DNA of 64,000 nucleotides from DASYLJ01 sp964404165 (GTDB taxonomy: Bacteria > Desulfobacterota > Binatia > DP-6): contig CAYOIZ010000006.1 in the NCBI GenBank assembly GCA_964404165.1, positions 115,666-179,665 of the forward strand, written 5' to 3'. The position numbers and the translations under genes are program-made. The number at the start of each line of letters is the position of its first letter. Position 1 is the stretch's first letter. Shown here piece by piece: positions 17,253 to 24,609 of the stretch. The notes under the pieces were generated by a model, which worked only from the letters and a program-made list of their open reading frames with translations, had not been told where the DNA came from and ran no database searches.

Positions 17253-18296
17253 CTAGGGCGTCGCCGCCGTGGGCTCGATCGGGTAGCCCGCTTCCCGCCA
17301 GGCCTTCATGCCGCCGTCGAGCGCCACCGCCCGCACGTAGCCCATCGTGTGCAGCGTGTCGGCGGCGAGCGTCGAGATCTTCCCGAACTCGCAGCACGTG
17401 ACGACCCGCACGGTGGGATCGGGCAGCACCTGGTCGATGCGCAGCTCGAGCTGGCCGCGCGGCACGTGCCGCGCGCCGGGGATGTGGCCGGCGTCGTAGG
17501 CGTCGCGCTCGCGGATGTCGAGCACGAGGAGCCCGCCGGCCTCCGCGTCGACGCGCTCACGCAGCTCGTCCATCGACATGAAGGCGATCCGGCGCGCGGC
17601 CTCGTCGAGCAGCTGGGCGACCGTCTTGCCCCCGGTCCGGTTGGTGCGCAGCGCCTCGGTCAGATGATCCGGCATGCCGAGACTGAGGGCGCGCATCTGC
17701 TCGACGAAGGCGGCGCGGTCGCGTTTCTGCAGGCGCGGGTTGTTCGCCTTCTCCTGACCGATCGTCGTGACCGGCACGCCCTTGTAGTTGTGCCCCGGGT
17801 AGACGGCGAGCCCGTCGTCGAGCTGCAGCAGCTTCCCGAAGAGGCTGTCGTAGAGCGCCTCGGGATCACCGGTGGGCAGATCGGTGCGCCCGGTGGCGCC
17901 ACGGAGCAGGGTGTCGCCCGTGAACACGCGGTCGGCGAGGACGAGCGAGAGCGAGTCGTCGGTGTGACCGGGCGTGGTGACGGCGCGGATCCGCAGCTTG
18001 CCCGCGATGAGCAGCTCGCCGTCGTCGACGCGGACGTCGACGTCGGGCGCGATGCTCGCGCGATGCATGACGCGGGGGACACCGAGCCGTCGCGCCAGCT
18101 CGCGCGACGCCGAGAAGTGATCGGCGTGGGTGTGCGTGTCGATGACGTAGTGGACGCGAACGCCGGCCTTGCCGATCAGCGCCAGCGTGCGGTCGACCTG
18201 CGAGAGCTCGGGATCGACGACGACGCCCGCGCAGGTGTCGCCGCACGCGACCACGTACGAGCAGCAGCCGCCGCTTCGGATCTCCTCGAAGATCAT
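17253..18296 (-). CDS. MBL-fold persulfide dioxygenase-like protein fused to rhodanese
   Basis: A 347-residue fusion. The N-terminal 230 residues are a metallo-beta-lactamase fold of the ETHE1/persulfide dioxygenase type: THTHADH with H55, H57, D59 and H60, TTPGHTDDSL, VFTGDTLLRGATGRTDL and the His in YPGHNYKG. The C-terminal 105 residues are a rhodanese domain with LLVLDIRERDAYDAGHIPGA and the active Cys in VVTCCEFGK. The pair would oxidise glutathione persulfide to sulfite and move sulfane sulfur. The next gene begins at the base after its stop, so this sulfur-handling enzyme is probably co-produced with the flavoprotein fusion. Confidence 0.9.
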   Translation of the reverse strand: MIFEEIRSGGCCSYVVACGDTCAGVVVDPELSQVDRTLALIGKAGVRVHYVIDTHTHADHFSASRELARRLGVPRVMHRASIAPDVDVRVDDGELLIAGKLRIRAVTTPGHTDDSLSLVLADRVFTGDTLLRGATGRTDLPTGDPEALYDSLFGKLLQLDDGLAVYPGHNYKGVPVTTIGQEKANNPRLQKRDRAAFVEQMRALSLGMPDHLTEALRTNRTGGKTVAQLLDEAARRIAFMSMDELRERVDAEAGGLLVLDIRERDAYDAGHIPGARHVPRGQLELRIDQVLPDPTVRVVTCCEFGKISTLAADTLHTMGYVRAVALDGGMKAWREAGYPIEPTAATP

Positions 18297-18350
18297 GCCG
18301 TCGCTATAGCGCGCGCATCGCCCGCGCTACCAGGGGCCGACCGTCGCCGG

Positions 18351-18479
18351 TCAGGCGAAGCGGGCCAGGAGGACGAGCGAGCCGACGGCCATCAGCAGGC
18401 CGGCGATCTCCGGATGGCTGAGGCGCTCGCCGAAGTCGGCGACGGCGGGGGCGGAGCCGGTGCACCGGCTGACCGCGAG
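18351..18479 (-). pseudogene. possible transporter C-terminal remnant
   Basis: On the minus strand a short open stretch ends in FGERLSHPEIAGLLMAVGSL followed by VLLARFA and a stop. This looks like the last membrane helix of a drug/metabolite (EamA or SMR) transporter. Upstream text (AVSRCTGSAPAVAD) is not membrane-like and no complete gene can be built. It lies next to other degraded genes. The family call rests on one helix and is weak. Confidence 0.3.
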
Positions 18480-18517
18480 CGGGGATCGACCGATCGGGTG
18501 ACGAGCGCGAAGTGCGC

Positions 18518-18866
18518 TCACCGCGCACCGAGGAGCCGCACCGCTTCCCGGATCGTGGCCGCTCGCTCCGAGGCGTTCCCGACGGTGGCCGGCGCGATGC
18601 GCGCCAGGTGGAGCATCCCCACGTAGCCGGCATAGGCCGTGACCGCGCGACGTCGCGCCGACTTCGCACCGAATCCCAGCTCGCGATAGGTGCGCGCCAG
18701 GAACGCGACGCGCTTCTCGACGACGCGCGCCACCACCGCCGCGAACGCGGGCCGGATCGCCGCCGCATTGGATATCTCGAGATACAACGCCTGCGCCTCA
18801 GTAGAAGCTGCCCTTCGTCACGCCGAGCCGCTCGGCGACCCGGGGAATGGAGACGGAGGCCACACC
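18518..18866 (-). pseudogene. TetR-family regulator remnant with internal deletion
   Basis: The upstream piece reads ASVSIPRVAERLGVTKGSFY, a textbook TetR helix-turn-helix, then hits TGA where FYWHF is expected. In another frame directly after it comes a typical TetR C-terminal domain: EAQALYLEISNAAAIRPAFA, VARVVEKRVAFLARTYRELG and AYAGYVGMLHLARIAP, ending RLLGAR. About 60-80 residues between the helix-turn-helix and the ligand domain are missing, as is the helix before the HTH. The natural target may have been one of the neighbouring genes. A non-functional relic is the simplest reading. Confidence 0.65.
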
Positions 18867-19016
18867 GGGTGAGGGGACGGTCACGATCACGAGCCGCCTC
18901 GTGCGCCAGGGTCGACGGATCATCGTCGCCGACGCCGACATGCGCTCGGCGGCCGGCAAGCTCTGCGCCGTCGCGAGCGCGACGTGCACGCCGGGGGGCT
19001 GAGCCACCGGGGCACG

Positions 19017-19610
19017 TCAGAGCTCGAGCAGGTCCTTCCCGACGACGATCTCGCCCGCGAAGAACGGAGAGACCAGCGAGCGCCAGCGTTCGTCGCTGAT
19101 CGCCGGCGTGCCCGGAACGAGGTGGTAGAGCACGAGCTTCGGAACCCCGGCGTCGGTGGCGGTTCGTCCGACCAGCTCCCCACCGGAGTGATCGTGGAGC
19201 TGATGATCGACGTACTTTGGCGGCGCCCCCTGCCCCTCGAGGGCGGCCTTCACGAGCTCGAGATCGCTGATCTCGTGGAAGAGGACGTCGGCACCCGTGG
19301 CGAACCGCGCCAGCTCGTCGCCGCGATCCCCACGGTCGCCGCTGAAGACGATCTTCAGATCGGGGGTCTCGAACCGGTAGCCGACGGACGGAAGCGAGCC
19401 ATGGCCGTCGACGACGATCAGCGCCGAGGGTCCACTCCGGATGCCGGCACCCGTGAGCTGGGTGCGTTGCTGTCCCCCCTGGGAGCCGAGGAGATAGACC
19501 TGCGTGCGCCCGCTCGCTCCGGTCGCGGCCGGCCGTGGGATCACCCCCGCCATCGCTCCGTTGGCGACCAGCACCAGCAGCACGGCGAACACGATGCGCG
19601 AGCGACCCAT
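19017..19610 (-). CDS. MBL-fold protein lacking its metal-binding middle (probable broken gene)
   Basis: A 197-residue exported protein (signal peptide RIVFAVLLVLVANGAMA). After it comes the first strand pair of a ribonuclease-Z-like metallo-beta-lactamase (RTQVYLLGSQGGQQRTQLTG, RSGPSALIVVDG). The text then jumps to the C-terminal half: VGYRFETPDLKIVFSGD, GADVLFHEISDLELV, HDHSGGELVGRTATDAGV and LVLYHLVPG. The segment with the HxHxDH metal site, roughly 100 residues, is absent. Reading frame and codon bias remain good, so the deletion was in frame. It is unlikely to be an active hydrolase. The start at MGRSR gives a normal signal peptide; an alternative Met lies four codons upstream. Confidence 0.7.
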   Translation of the reverse strand: MGRSRIVFAVLLVLVANGAMAGVIPRPAATGASGRTQVYLLGSQGGQQRTQLTGAGIRSGPSALIVVDGHGSLPSVGYRFETPDLKIVFSGDRGDRGDELARFATGADVLFHEISDLELVKAALEGQGAPPKYVDHQLHDHSGGELVGRTATDAGVPKLVLYHLVPGTPAISDERWRSLVSPFFAGEIVVGKDLLEL

Positions 19611-19645
19611 TCGGACCTCCATCTCGGACGCCAGGGTGCGCGCGC

Positions 19646-21253
19646 CTACGCCGCGCTGCGTGCGGGCGAGCCGGCGGCGGTGCCGAGCGCCTCGGCGACC
19701 TCGTACGCCGCACCATACCCCGGCAGGAACGTGACCCCCGGCCCCGGGTGGCACGAGGCACCGCAGAGATAGAGGTTCGCGATCGGCGTGGCGTGCGCCG
19801 ACCCGGGCACGAGCAGGCGACCACCGATCATCTGCTCGGGATGGATGAGGCCGTGCGTGAAGTCGCCGTTCGTCGCGCCCTGCATGGCGGCGAAGTGATC
19901 CGACGAGAAGATCGCCCGCTCCACGATGCAGTCGCGCAGGTCGGGCAGGAACTCGGAGAGCCGATCGAGGATGCGCTCGGCCATCTCGTCGCGACGGCGA
20001 CCACGCTCCTCACGCGGCGCTTCGCACGGGAAGAAGAACCCGTAGGTGGTCGCGATGTGGAATCCCTCCGGCGCGAGGCTCGGGTCCATGACGGTGGGAA
20101 TCTGCATGCCCACGGCCGGATGCTCCGGCACCTCGCCCCGACGGCACGCCTCGTAGCTCGCCTGCTGCAGCTCCGGATCCGGGACGAGCGTGGTGTTGAA
20201 GCGCGTCCGCGGGTCGGCGTTCAGGTGCTCGAACGGCGGCCCGTAGCTCGGCAGTCGCCGGAGCTTGAAGAGGAGATGCATGTAGGCGCCGCGATGCTCG
20301 ATGGCCTCGATGCGTGCCGTCGTCTCCCGGTCGAGGTGCTCGCGACCGACGAGCCCGAAGAACGTCGCCGGCTTGTCCAGGTTCGAGATCACGGCGCGGG
20401 CGGTGAGACGCGCGCCACTGCGCAGCTCGACACCCACGGCACGGCCGTTCTCGACGACGATGGAGCGCACCGGCGCCTTCGTCCGCACCTCGCCGCCCTT
20501 GTCGGTGATCGACCGACGGAGCGCCTCCGAGAGCATGCCCATGCCGCCCTTCACGCGCCGCATGAGGCCGCCACCGTCGTTCTGCGCGAACGTGTAGACG
20601 AGACACAGCGCACTGCCGGGATCGAACGGTCCCTTGTAGGTCGACTGCACGGCGGCGAAGGCGACCAACGCGCGCAGCGTGCGGTGCCGCTGCCGGTCGG
20701 GCAGGAAGCGGTCGACGAGATCCATGGCGCTGCCGGTGAAGGCGAGCTCGATCTGACGACGCTTGCGTGCGGACGGCGCCTTCGCGAGCAGCTCGGGCAG
20801 CGTCGACGGGAGGCTCCGCGGCGTGAACCGATCCATGAGGCTCGCCGGGTAGCGGCAGAACGCCATCAGCTGCACGAAGCCGATCATCGCGCGCACGCCG
20901 AAGTGCCGGAGGACGTAGCGCGCCATGCGCAGCGGATTCGCGTAGAAGATCGCCGCCGGCGAGGAGGTCGAATTGAGGTTCGACGCCATGATCGGCAGGT
21001 CGATCAGCTCGACGCCGTAGCGCGCGAGCTCGAGCTCGTCGGCGAGTCCCCTGGCGAGCGGGAAGAGCAGGCTCGCGCCCACGTCGTTCCGACACCCGCT
21101 CAGGATCTCCCGCGTCCCCGCCATGCCGCCCACGTAGGCGTTCTTCTCGAGACAGAGGACGCGGAGCCCGCGGCCCGCGAGGATCGCCGTGGCGGCGAGC
21201 CCGTTGTGGCCCGCGCCCACCACGATCACGTCGTAGTCGGGCCGGAGGGTCAT
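19646..21253 (-). CDS. phytoene-desaturase-like NAD(P)/FAD oxidoreductase
   Basis: A 535-residue flavoprotein. The N-terminal dinucleotide motif is YDVIVVGAGHNGLAATAIL with the acidic end of the second strand in LCLEKNAYVGGMAGT. The C-terminus has NLYLCGASCHPGPGVTFLPG, the FAD-contacting region of phytoene dehydrogenase and PYROXD2-like proteins. Central text (KGGMGMLSEALRRSITDKGG, TRARAVISNLDKPATF with a VRTKAPVRSI strand) is also typical. Carotenoid desaturases, retinol saturases and PYROXD2 all fit this pattern. No crtB or crtE gene is nearby, so carotenoid synthesis is not shown. Substrate unknown. Confidence 0.87.
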   Translation of the reverse strand: MTLRPDYDVIVVGAGHNGLAATAILAGRGLRVLCLEKNAYVGGMAGTREILSGCRNDVGASLLFPLARGLADELELARYGVELIDLPIMASNLNSTSSPAAIFYANPLRMARYVLRHFGVRAMIGFVQLMAFCRYPASLMDRFTPRSLPSTLPELLAKAPSARKRRQIELAFTGSAMDLVDRFLPDRQRHRTLRALVAFAAVQSTYKGPFDPGSALCLVYTFAQNDGGGLMRRVKGGMGMLSEALRRSITDKGGEVRTKAPVRSIVVENGRAVGVELRSGARLTARAVISNLDKPATFFGLVGREHLDRETTARIEAIEHRGAYMHLLFKLRRLPSYGPPFEHLNADPRTRFNTTLVPDPELQQASYEACRRGEVPEHPAVGMQIPTVMDPSLAPEGFHIATTYGFFFPCEAPREERGRRRDEMAERILDRLSEFLPDLRDCIVERAIFSSDHFAAMQGATNGDFTHGLIHPEQMIGGRLLVPGSAHATPIANLYLCGASCHPGPGVTFLPGYGAAYEVAEALGTAAGSPARSAA

Positions 21254-21289
21254 GCGGGGGCGACGCTACCACATCCGTCGCCGCGACCG

Positions 21290-21739
21290 TCAAACCGGCC
21301 GCGCAGCCGACCAACGCACCTGGCGCTCCTGGGCCGCCAGGTAGAGTCCCATCGAGAACCCGAAGCTCGTGAAGAGGCTCATCGTGAAGTAGATCCACGT
21401 CGACTTGAGCCCACGACGCGGGCCGTCGATCATCGTCCAGAGCGGGAACAGGATGGCGTTGGTGATGATCAGGTCCTGGCCGCCCGATCCCGAGGCCGGG
21501 TTGTCGAAGAGCATCGTGGTGAAGTGCCACCAGCTCGCCTCGGCCGGGTACGTCATCACGTAGGTGACGTTGAAGTACCACCCGATGCACACGGAGACGA
21601 CGGCGAGCACGTAGTACAGGCCCTCGAGCCAGGTGACGTCGGAGCCCCGCCAGTCGCGGGTGTAGAGATAGCGATTCACCCGGAAGAAGACGACCACGGT
21701 CAGGGCGCCGAGGGCCGCGTGGATCAGGAGGGACAGCAT
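21290..21739 (-). CDS. DUF2834-like four-helix membrane protein
   Basis: A 149-residue integral membrane protein with helices at about residues 3-20, 41-63, 88-108 and 115-135. The middle segment (ASWWHFTTMLFDNPASGSGG then QDLIITNAILFPLWTMIDG) resembles the W.F....FA.N.AS....D pattern of DUF2834. No enzymatic residues stand out. It lies upstream of the desaturase-like gene on the same strand (36 nt gap), so the two could be co-transcribed. Function unknown. Confidence 0.65.
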   Translation of the reverse strand: MLSLLIHAALGALTVVVFFRVNRYLYTRDWRGSDVTWLEGLYYVLAVVSVCIGWYFNVTYVMTYPAEASWWHFTTMLFDNPASGSGGQDLIITNAILFPLWTMIDGPRRGLKSTWIYFTMSLFTSFGFSMGLYLAAQERQVRWSAARPV

Positions 21740-21794
21740 GGTGGATCCGGCCCTAGCATGAGAGGCGCGGATTCACCTACCGCGGCGGTGAGGG

Positions 21795-22142
21795 TCAGTC
21801 CTTGGTCAGACCGCAGGCGTCGTCGGCGTTCCAGGGCTGGTCGCTCGACATCGCCAGGTCGACCGGCAGCATGACGGTGTCCTGGACCAGCGAGAACGGG
21901 ATGTCGGCGATCGCGGCGATGGCCAGCGGAGCCATCCACACCTTCCCGATCGCCCGCGTCCACGCGGCGTCGCAGCGGATGCCGGTGTACACGTGTCCGA
22001 TGCCCGACGAGCCTCGTGCGGCGCCGCTCGTCTCGTTCTTCGCGCCCTTGCTGACGATCGTGCCGCAGCCGGCCACCAGCATGGCCGCGATGGCGCACAC
22101 GCCGGCCAGTCGTCGCCCCGTCCCCATCTTGGTCGTCAGCAT
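21795..22142 (-). CDS. YceK/YidQ-like lipoprotein
   Basis: A 115-residue lipoprotein with lipobox LVAGC (Cys at residue 26 from the chosen start) and a mature start GTIVSKGAK. The conserved family features are VYTGIRCDAAW, then a short hydrophobic hairpin IAAIADIPFSLVQDTVMLPVD (shown in part as IADIPFSLVQDTVMLPVDL) and a final Cys in DACGLTKD. This matches the small YceK/YidQ outer-membrane lipoproteins of unknown role. The longer in-frame start 12 codons upstream would bury the signal peptide, so the internal Met was chosen. Confidence 0.78.
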   Translation of the reverse strand: MLTTKMGTGRRLAGVCAIAAMLVAGCGTIVSKGAKNETSGAARGSSGIGHVYTGIRCDAAWTRAIGKVWMAPLAIAAIADIPFSLVQDTVMLPVDLAMSSDQPWNADDACGLTKD

Positions 22143-22234
22143 GGCGCGCGAAATACGTGTTCCATGGGCATTCGGCAAGCGCGGGCGCGAGAAATGCCTT
22201 TACAGCGAGGCCCGATCGTCGGTAGGCCTGGCCC

Positions 22235-23182
22235 ATGCGCTCACCCGCCTCGATCGTCGCCGGAACGTTCGCCGCCGTGGCTCTGCTCGCGACCACCGCC
22301 GGCGCCGTCGCCCCTGCCCCCGTGCTCAACATCGGCCATCGCGGCGCCTCGGGATACGCCCCGGAGCACACCATCGCGTCCTACGATCTCGCGCTGGCGC
22401 TCGGCGCGGACTACATCGAGCAGGACCTGCAGCTGACGAGCGACGGGGTGCTCGTCTGCCTGCACGACACCACGCTCGATCGCACGGCACGTGGGGCCGC
22501 CGAGAACTGCACGGGGCTCGTCAGCGACAAGACCCTGGCGCAGATCAAGACGTGCGACGTCGGCAGCTGGTTCAACGACGCGAACCCGTCGCTCGCCCGC
22601 CCGGAGTACGTCGGTCTCCAGATTCCGACGCTCGAAGAGGTCTTCCAGCGCTATCAGCGGCGCGCGAACTACTACATCGAGACGAAGGCTCCGGAGACCG
22701 CGGACCACATGGAGGAACGGCTGCTGGCGCTGATGGACCAGTATCGGCTGCGGAGAACGGCGCGGCGCTGGCAGGTCCTGATCCAGTCGTTCAGCGCCGC
22801 GAGCCTGCAGAAGGTCCATGCGTTGGATCCGTCGCTTCCGCTCATCCAGCTCGTCGTCGCGTTCGGCGCGAGCCCGGTGCTCGAGCAGAGCCTCGACGCC
22901 ATCGCCGCGTACGCCGTCGGCGTCGGACCGAACCTGCTCTTCACGAACGCCGCGCTCATGGCCGCGGCGCGGGCGCGTTGCCTCGACGTCCACCCCTACA
23001 CGGTGAACCAGCCGGCCGACATGACGGCGCTGATCGCCGCCGGTGCCAACGGCATGTTCACCAACGTCCCCGACACGCTGGACGGCGTGCTCGGCGCCCA
23101 GGCCTATCGCGCGCCGCGGGCCGTACGGCGGGCCCGCAAGGCGCACGCGAAGTGCACGCCGACGGCCGGCCCGGGCGCCTGA
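22235..23182 (+). CDS. exported glycerophosphodiester phosphodiesterase
   Basis: A 315-residue GDPD-family TIM-barrel protein with a signal peptide (MRSPASIVAGTFAAVALLA...AGAVA). Catalytic residues are visible: HRG in LNIGHRGASGYAPEHT, the metal ligands E and D in ADYIEQDLQLTSDGVLVCLHD, and the second His in CLHD. Downstream EEVFQRYQRRANYYIETKAP supplies the third metal-binding Glu. The enzyme would cleave glycerophosphodiesters to glycerol 3-phosphate and an alcohol in the periplasm, recycling phospholipid headgroups. The last 30 residues are basic and Ala/Arg rich, possibly a surface tail. Confidence 0.9.
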   Translation: MRSPASIVAGTFAAVALLATTAGAVAPAPVLNIGHRGASGYAPEHTIASYDLALALGADYIEQDLQLTSDGVLVCLHDTTLDRTARGAAENCTGLVSDKTLAQIKTCDVGSWFNDANPSLARPEYVGLQIPTLEEVFQRYQRRANYYIETKAPETADHMEERLLALMDQYRLRRTARRWQVLIQSFSAASLQKVHALDPSLPLIQLVVAFGASPVLEQSLDAIAAYAVGVGPNLLFTNAALMAAARARCLDVHPYTVNQPADMTALIAAGANGMFTNVPDTLDGVLGAQAYRAPRAVRRARKAHAKCTPTAGPGA

Positions 23183-23267
23183 GATCGTCGGCACCTGCGA
23201 CGGCCCGAGGCTGCAGGTCGGGTCGTCGGCGAATCGGCCAACCCAGGGGCAGCACGACGGCCGTCTC

Positions 23268-23957
23268 CTACACCACGATCCAGGTCTGGAGCGACCGACC
23301 GCGCACCGTTCCCGACGCGTCGACGAGCGCGGTCCCCGCGTGCAGCTTGCGGCCGGAACGCCCGAGCGGCCAGCCCACGACCACGCAGCGCTCGCCGGCC
23401 GTGATGCACGGATCGACCTCGGCCGTCATGCGACCGAGGACCGCCGTCTCGCCGTCGTCGGCCGCGGCGAAGTAGCCCGGGCAGTCGAGGGCGGCCCAGA
23501 GGATCGCGGGCAGCACGACGCCGTCGGCGGCCGTGAGCGACGCGTGCGGGATCCAGGGTGCGGCGACGACGTCGCTGCCCGGAAGGCGACCGGGGAAGAT
23601 GCGCAGGCCGTCACCCGGGAGACGATCTGGACCACAGACGAAGCAACCGGGGAAGGCGTGTTGCTCGAAGCCGGCGAACGCGGCGGCGATGGTCTCGGCG
23701 GACGCGAAGGCAGGAACGGGCGGGACGTCGACCTCGAGCACGGCCTGCCGCGCCTCGGCGACGACATCCGCACCGGCGTGCAGGCGGGCTGGGGAACCGG
23801 GCTCGAGCTGGAGGGATCGGTCGAGCGGCGGAGGCTTCCGCAGCGTGACCTCGACGGGGCCATCGAACGCCGCGGCCATGAGACCGGCGACGTACCCGCC
23901 GTTGCCGCTGGACGGCGGGCCACAGAAGCGGCCGGGGATGCTCACCATCGTCGTCAT
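23268..23957 (-). CDS. hotdog-fold thioesterase-like protein
   Basis: A 229-residue protein with double-hotdog features. The opening RFCGPPSSGNGGYVAGLMAA is the conserved loop and helix of PaaI/HGG-like acyl-CoA thioesterases, followed by VEVTLRKPPPLDRSLQ. A second helix carries ADGVVLPAILWAALDCPGYFA, and the sheet ends with GRMTAEVDPCITAGERCVVVG and a GTALVDASGTVRG strand. A CFVCGP motif in the centre (HAFPGCFVCGPDR) recurs in this family, possibly structural. The acyl substrate is unknown. Start chosen at MTTMVSIP; an alternative is three codons on. Confidence 0.75.
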   Translation of the reverse strand: MTTMVSIPGRFCGPPSSGNGGYVAGLMAAAFDGPVEVTLRKPPPLDRSLQLEPGSPARLHAGADVVAEARQAVLEVDVPPVPAFASAETIAAAFAGFEQHAFPGCFVCGPDRLPGDGLRIFPGRLPGSDVVAAPWIPHASLTAADGVVLPAILWAALDCPGYFAAADDGETAVLGRMTAEVDPCITAGERCVVVGWPLGRSGRKLHAGTALVDASGTVRGRSLQTWIVV

Positions 23958-24114
23958 GCCCGAAGAAGACGCGAAAACCCGCAGCCGGCATTGCGGACAT
24001 CGCCAGGTCGCGCTCGAACAAACCTGCGCCCACAGGTTCGCCGGCGCCGCGATGCGAAGGACGCCGCCCCACACGCAGCGCGTGGCGTTCCGGCAGGGCG
24101 GCGTCCCGTCGCGG

Positions 24115-24474
24115 CTACCCCTGCCCGGGAATCGGCAGGCACTCCATGATCTCCACGGCGTCGCCGGGGAAGATCGTGAAGTGCGGATGGCCCTCGAACA
24201 GCTTCGCGGCGGCCTCGTGGGACTCGGCCTGGACGACGACATAGCCGCTCATCTCGTTCCTGGTGTCCGAGATGCCCTGTGCGGAGGCCCGCTTCGTCTT
24301 TCCGAGCGGACCACCCTGCTCGACGATGATCGCGGCGTGCTTCGTCATCCAGTCGCCCCAGGCCTGGATGCCCTTGGCCTCGGCGGCTTTGCGCTCCGCC
24401 TCGCCCATGGTGGCCCACGTCGATCTCTCGAACGACGCTGCCGTGCCGATGTAGACGGCCAGGAACTTCTTCAT
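24115..24474 (-). CDS. YCII-related protein
   Basis: A 119-residue small alpha/beta protein starting MKKFLAVYIGTAASFER. It follows the YCII/DGPF-like pattern: first strand, helix WATMGEAERKAAEAKGIQAW, GGPLGKTKRAS, the strand MSGYVVVQAESHEAAAKLF and a final PHFTIFPGDAVEIMECLPI. YCII domains have a dimeric ferredoxin-like fold. Some are dehydrochlorinases or accessory proteins near ECF sigma genes, but most have no known role. The start is supported by GGAG-type sequence upstream. It lies downstream of and on the same strand as the SulP gene, with a 135-nt gap. Confidence 0.8.
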   Translation of the reverse strand: MKKFLAVYIGTAASFERSTWATMGEAERKAAEAKGIQAWGDWMTKHAAIIVEQGGPLGKTKRASAQGISDTRNEMSGYVVVQAESHEAAAKLFEGHPHFTIFPGDAVEIMECLPIPGQG

Positions 24475-24609
24475 CGCGTGCTCCTCTCTGCGCGTTTCGG
24501 GCCCGGGCGAGCCCCACATGGGCTCCGGACCATGCTCACACGGGGGAGACGGCCGAGAAGAACGGAAATCGACAATCGGGGCAGATTTTCGATGCGGCGG
24601 CCGGCGGGC

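Noticed and set aside
14028..18626. A 1532-codon plus-strand open frame across 14.0-18.6 kb
   Set aside because: Its translation is Arg/Ala/Asp-rich without domain text, and it lies opposite three well-supported minus-strand enzymes. GC-rich DNA keeps antisense frames open.
18798..19007. A 69-codon gene ending in a TetR helix-turn-helix
   Set aside because: The helix-turn-helix is at its very end and stops where the domain should continue. Treated as part of the TetR relic, not as a gene.
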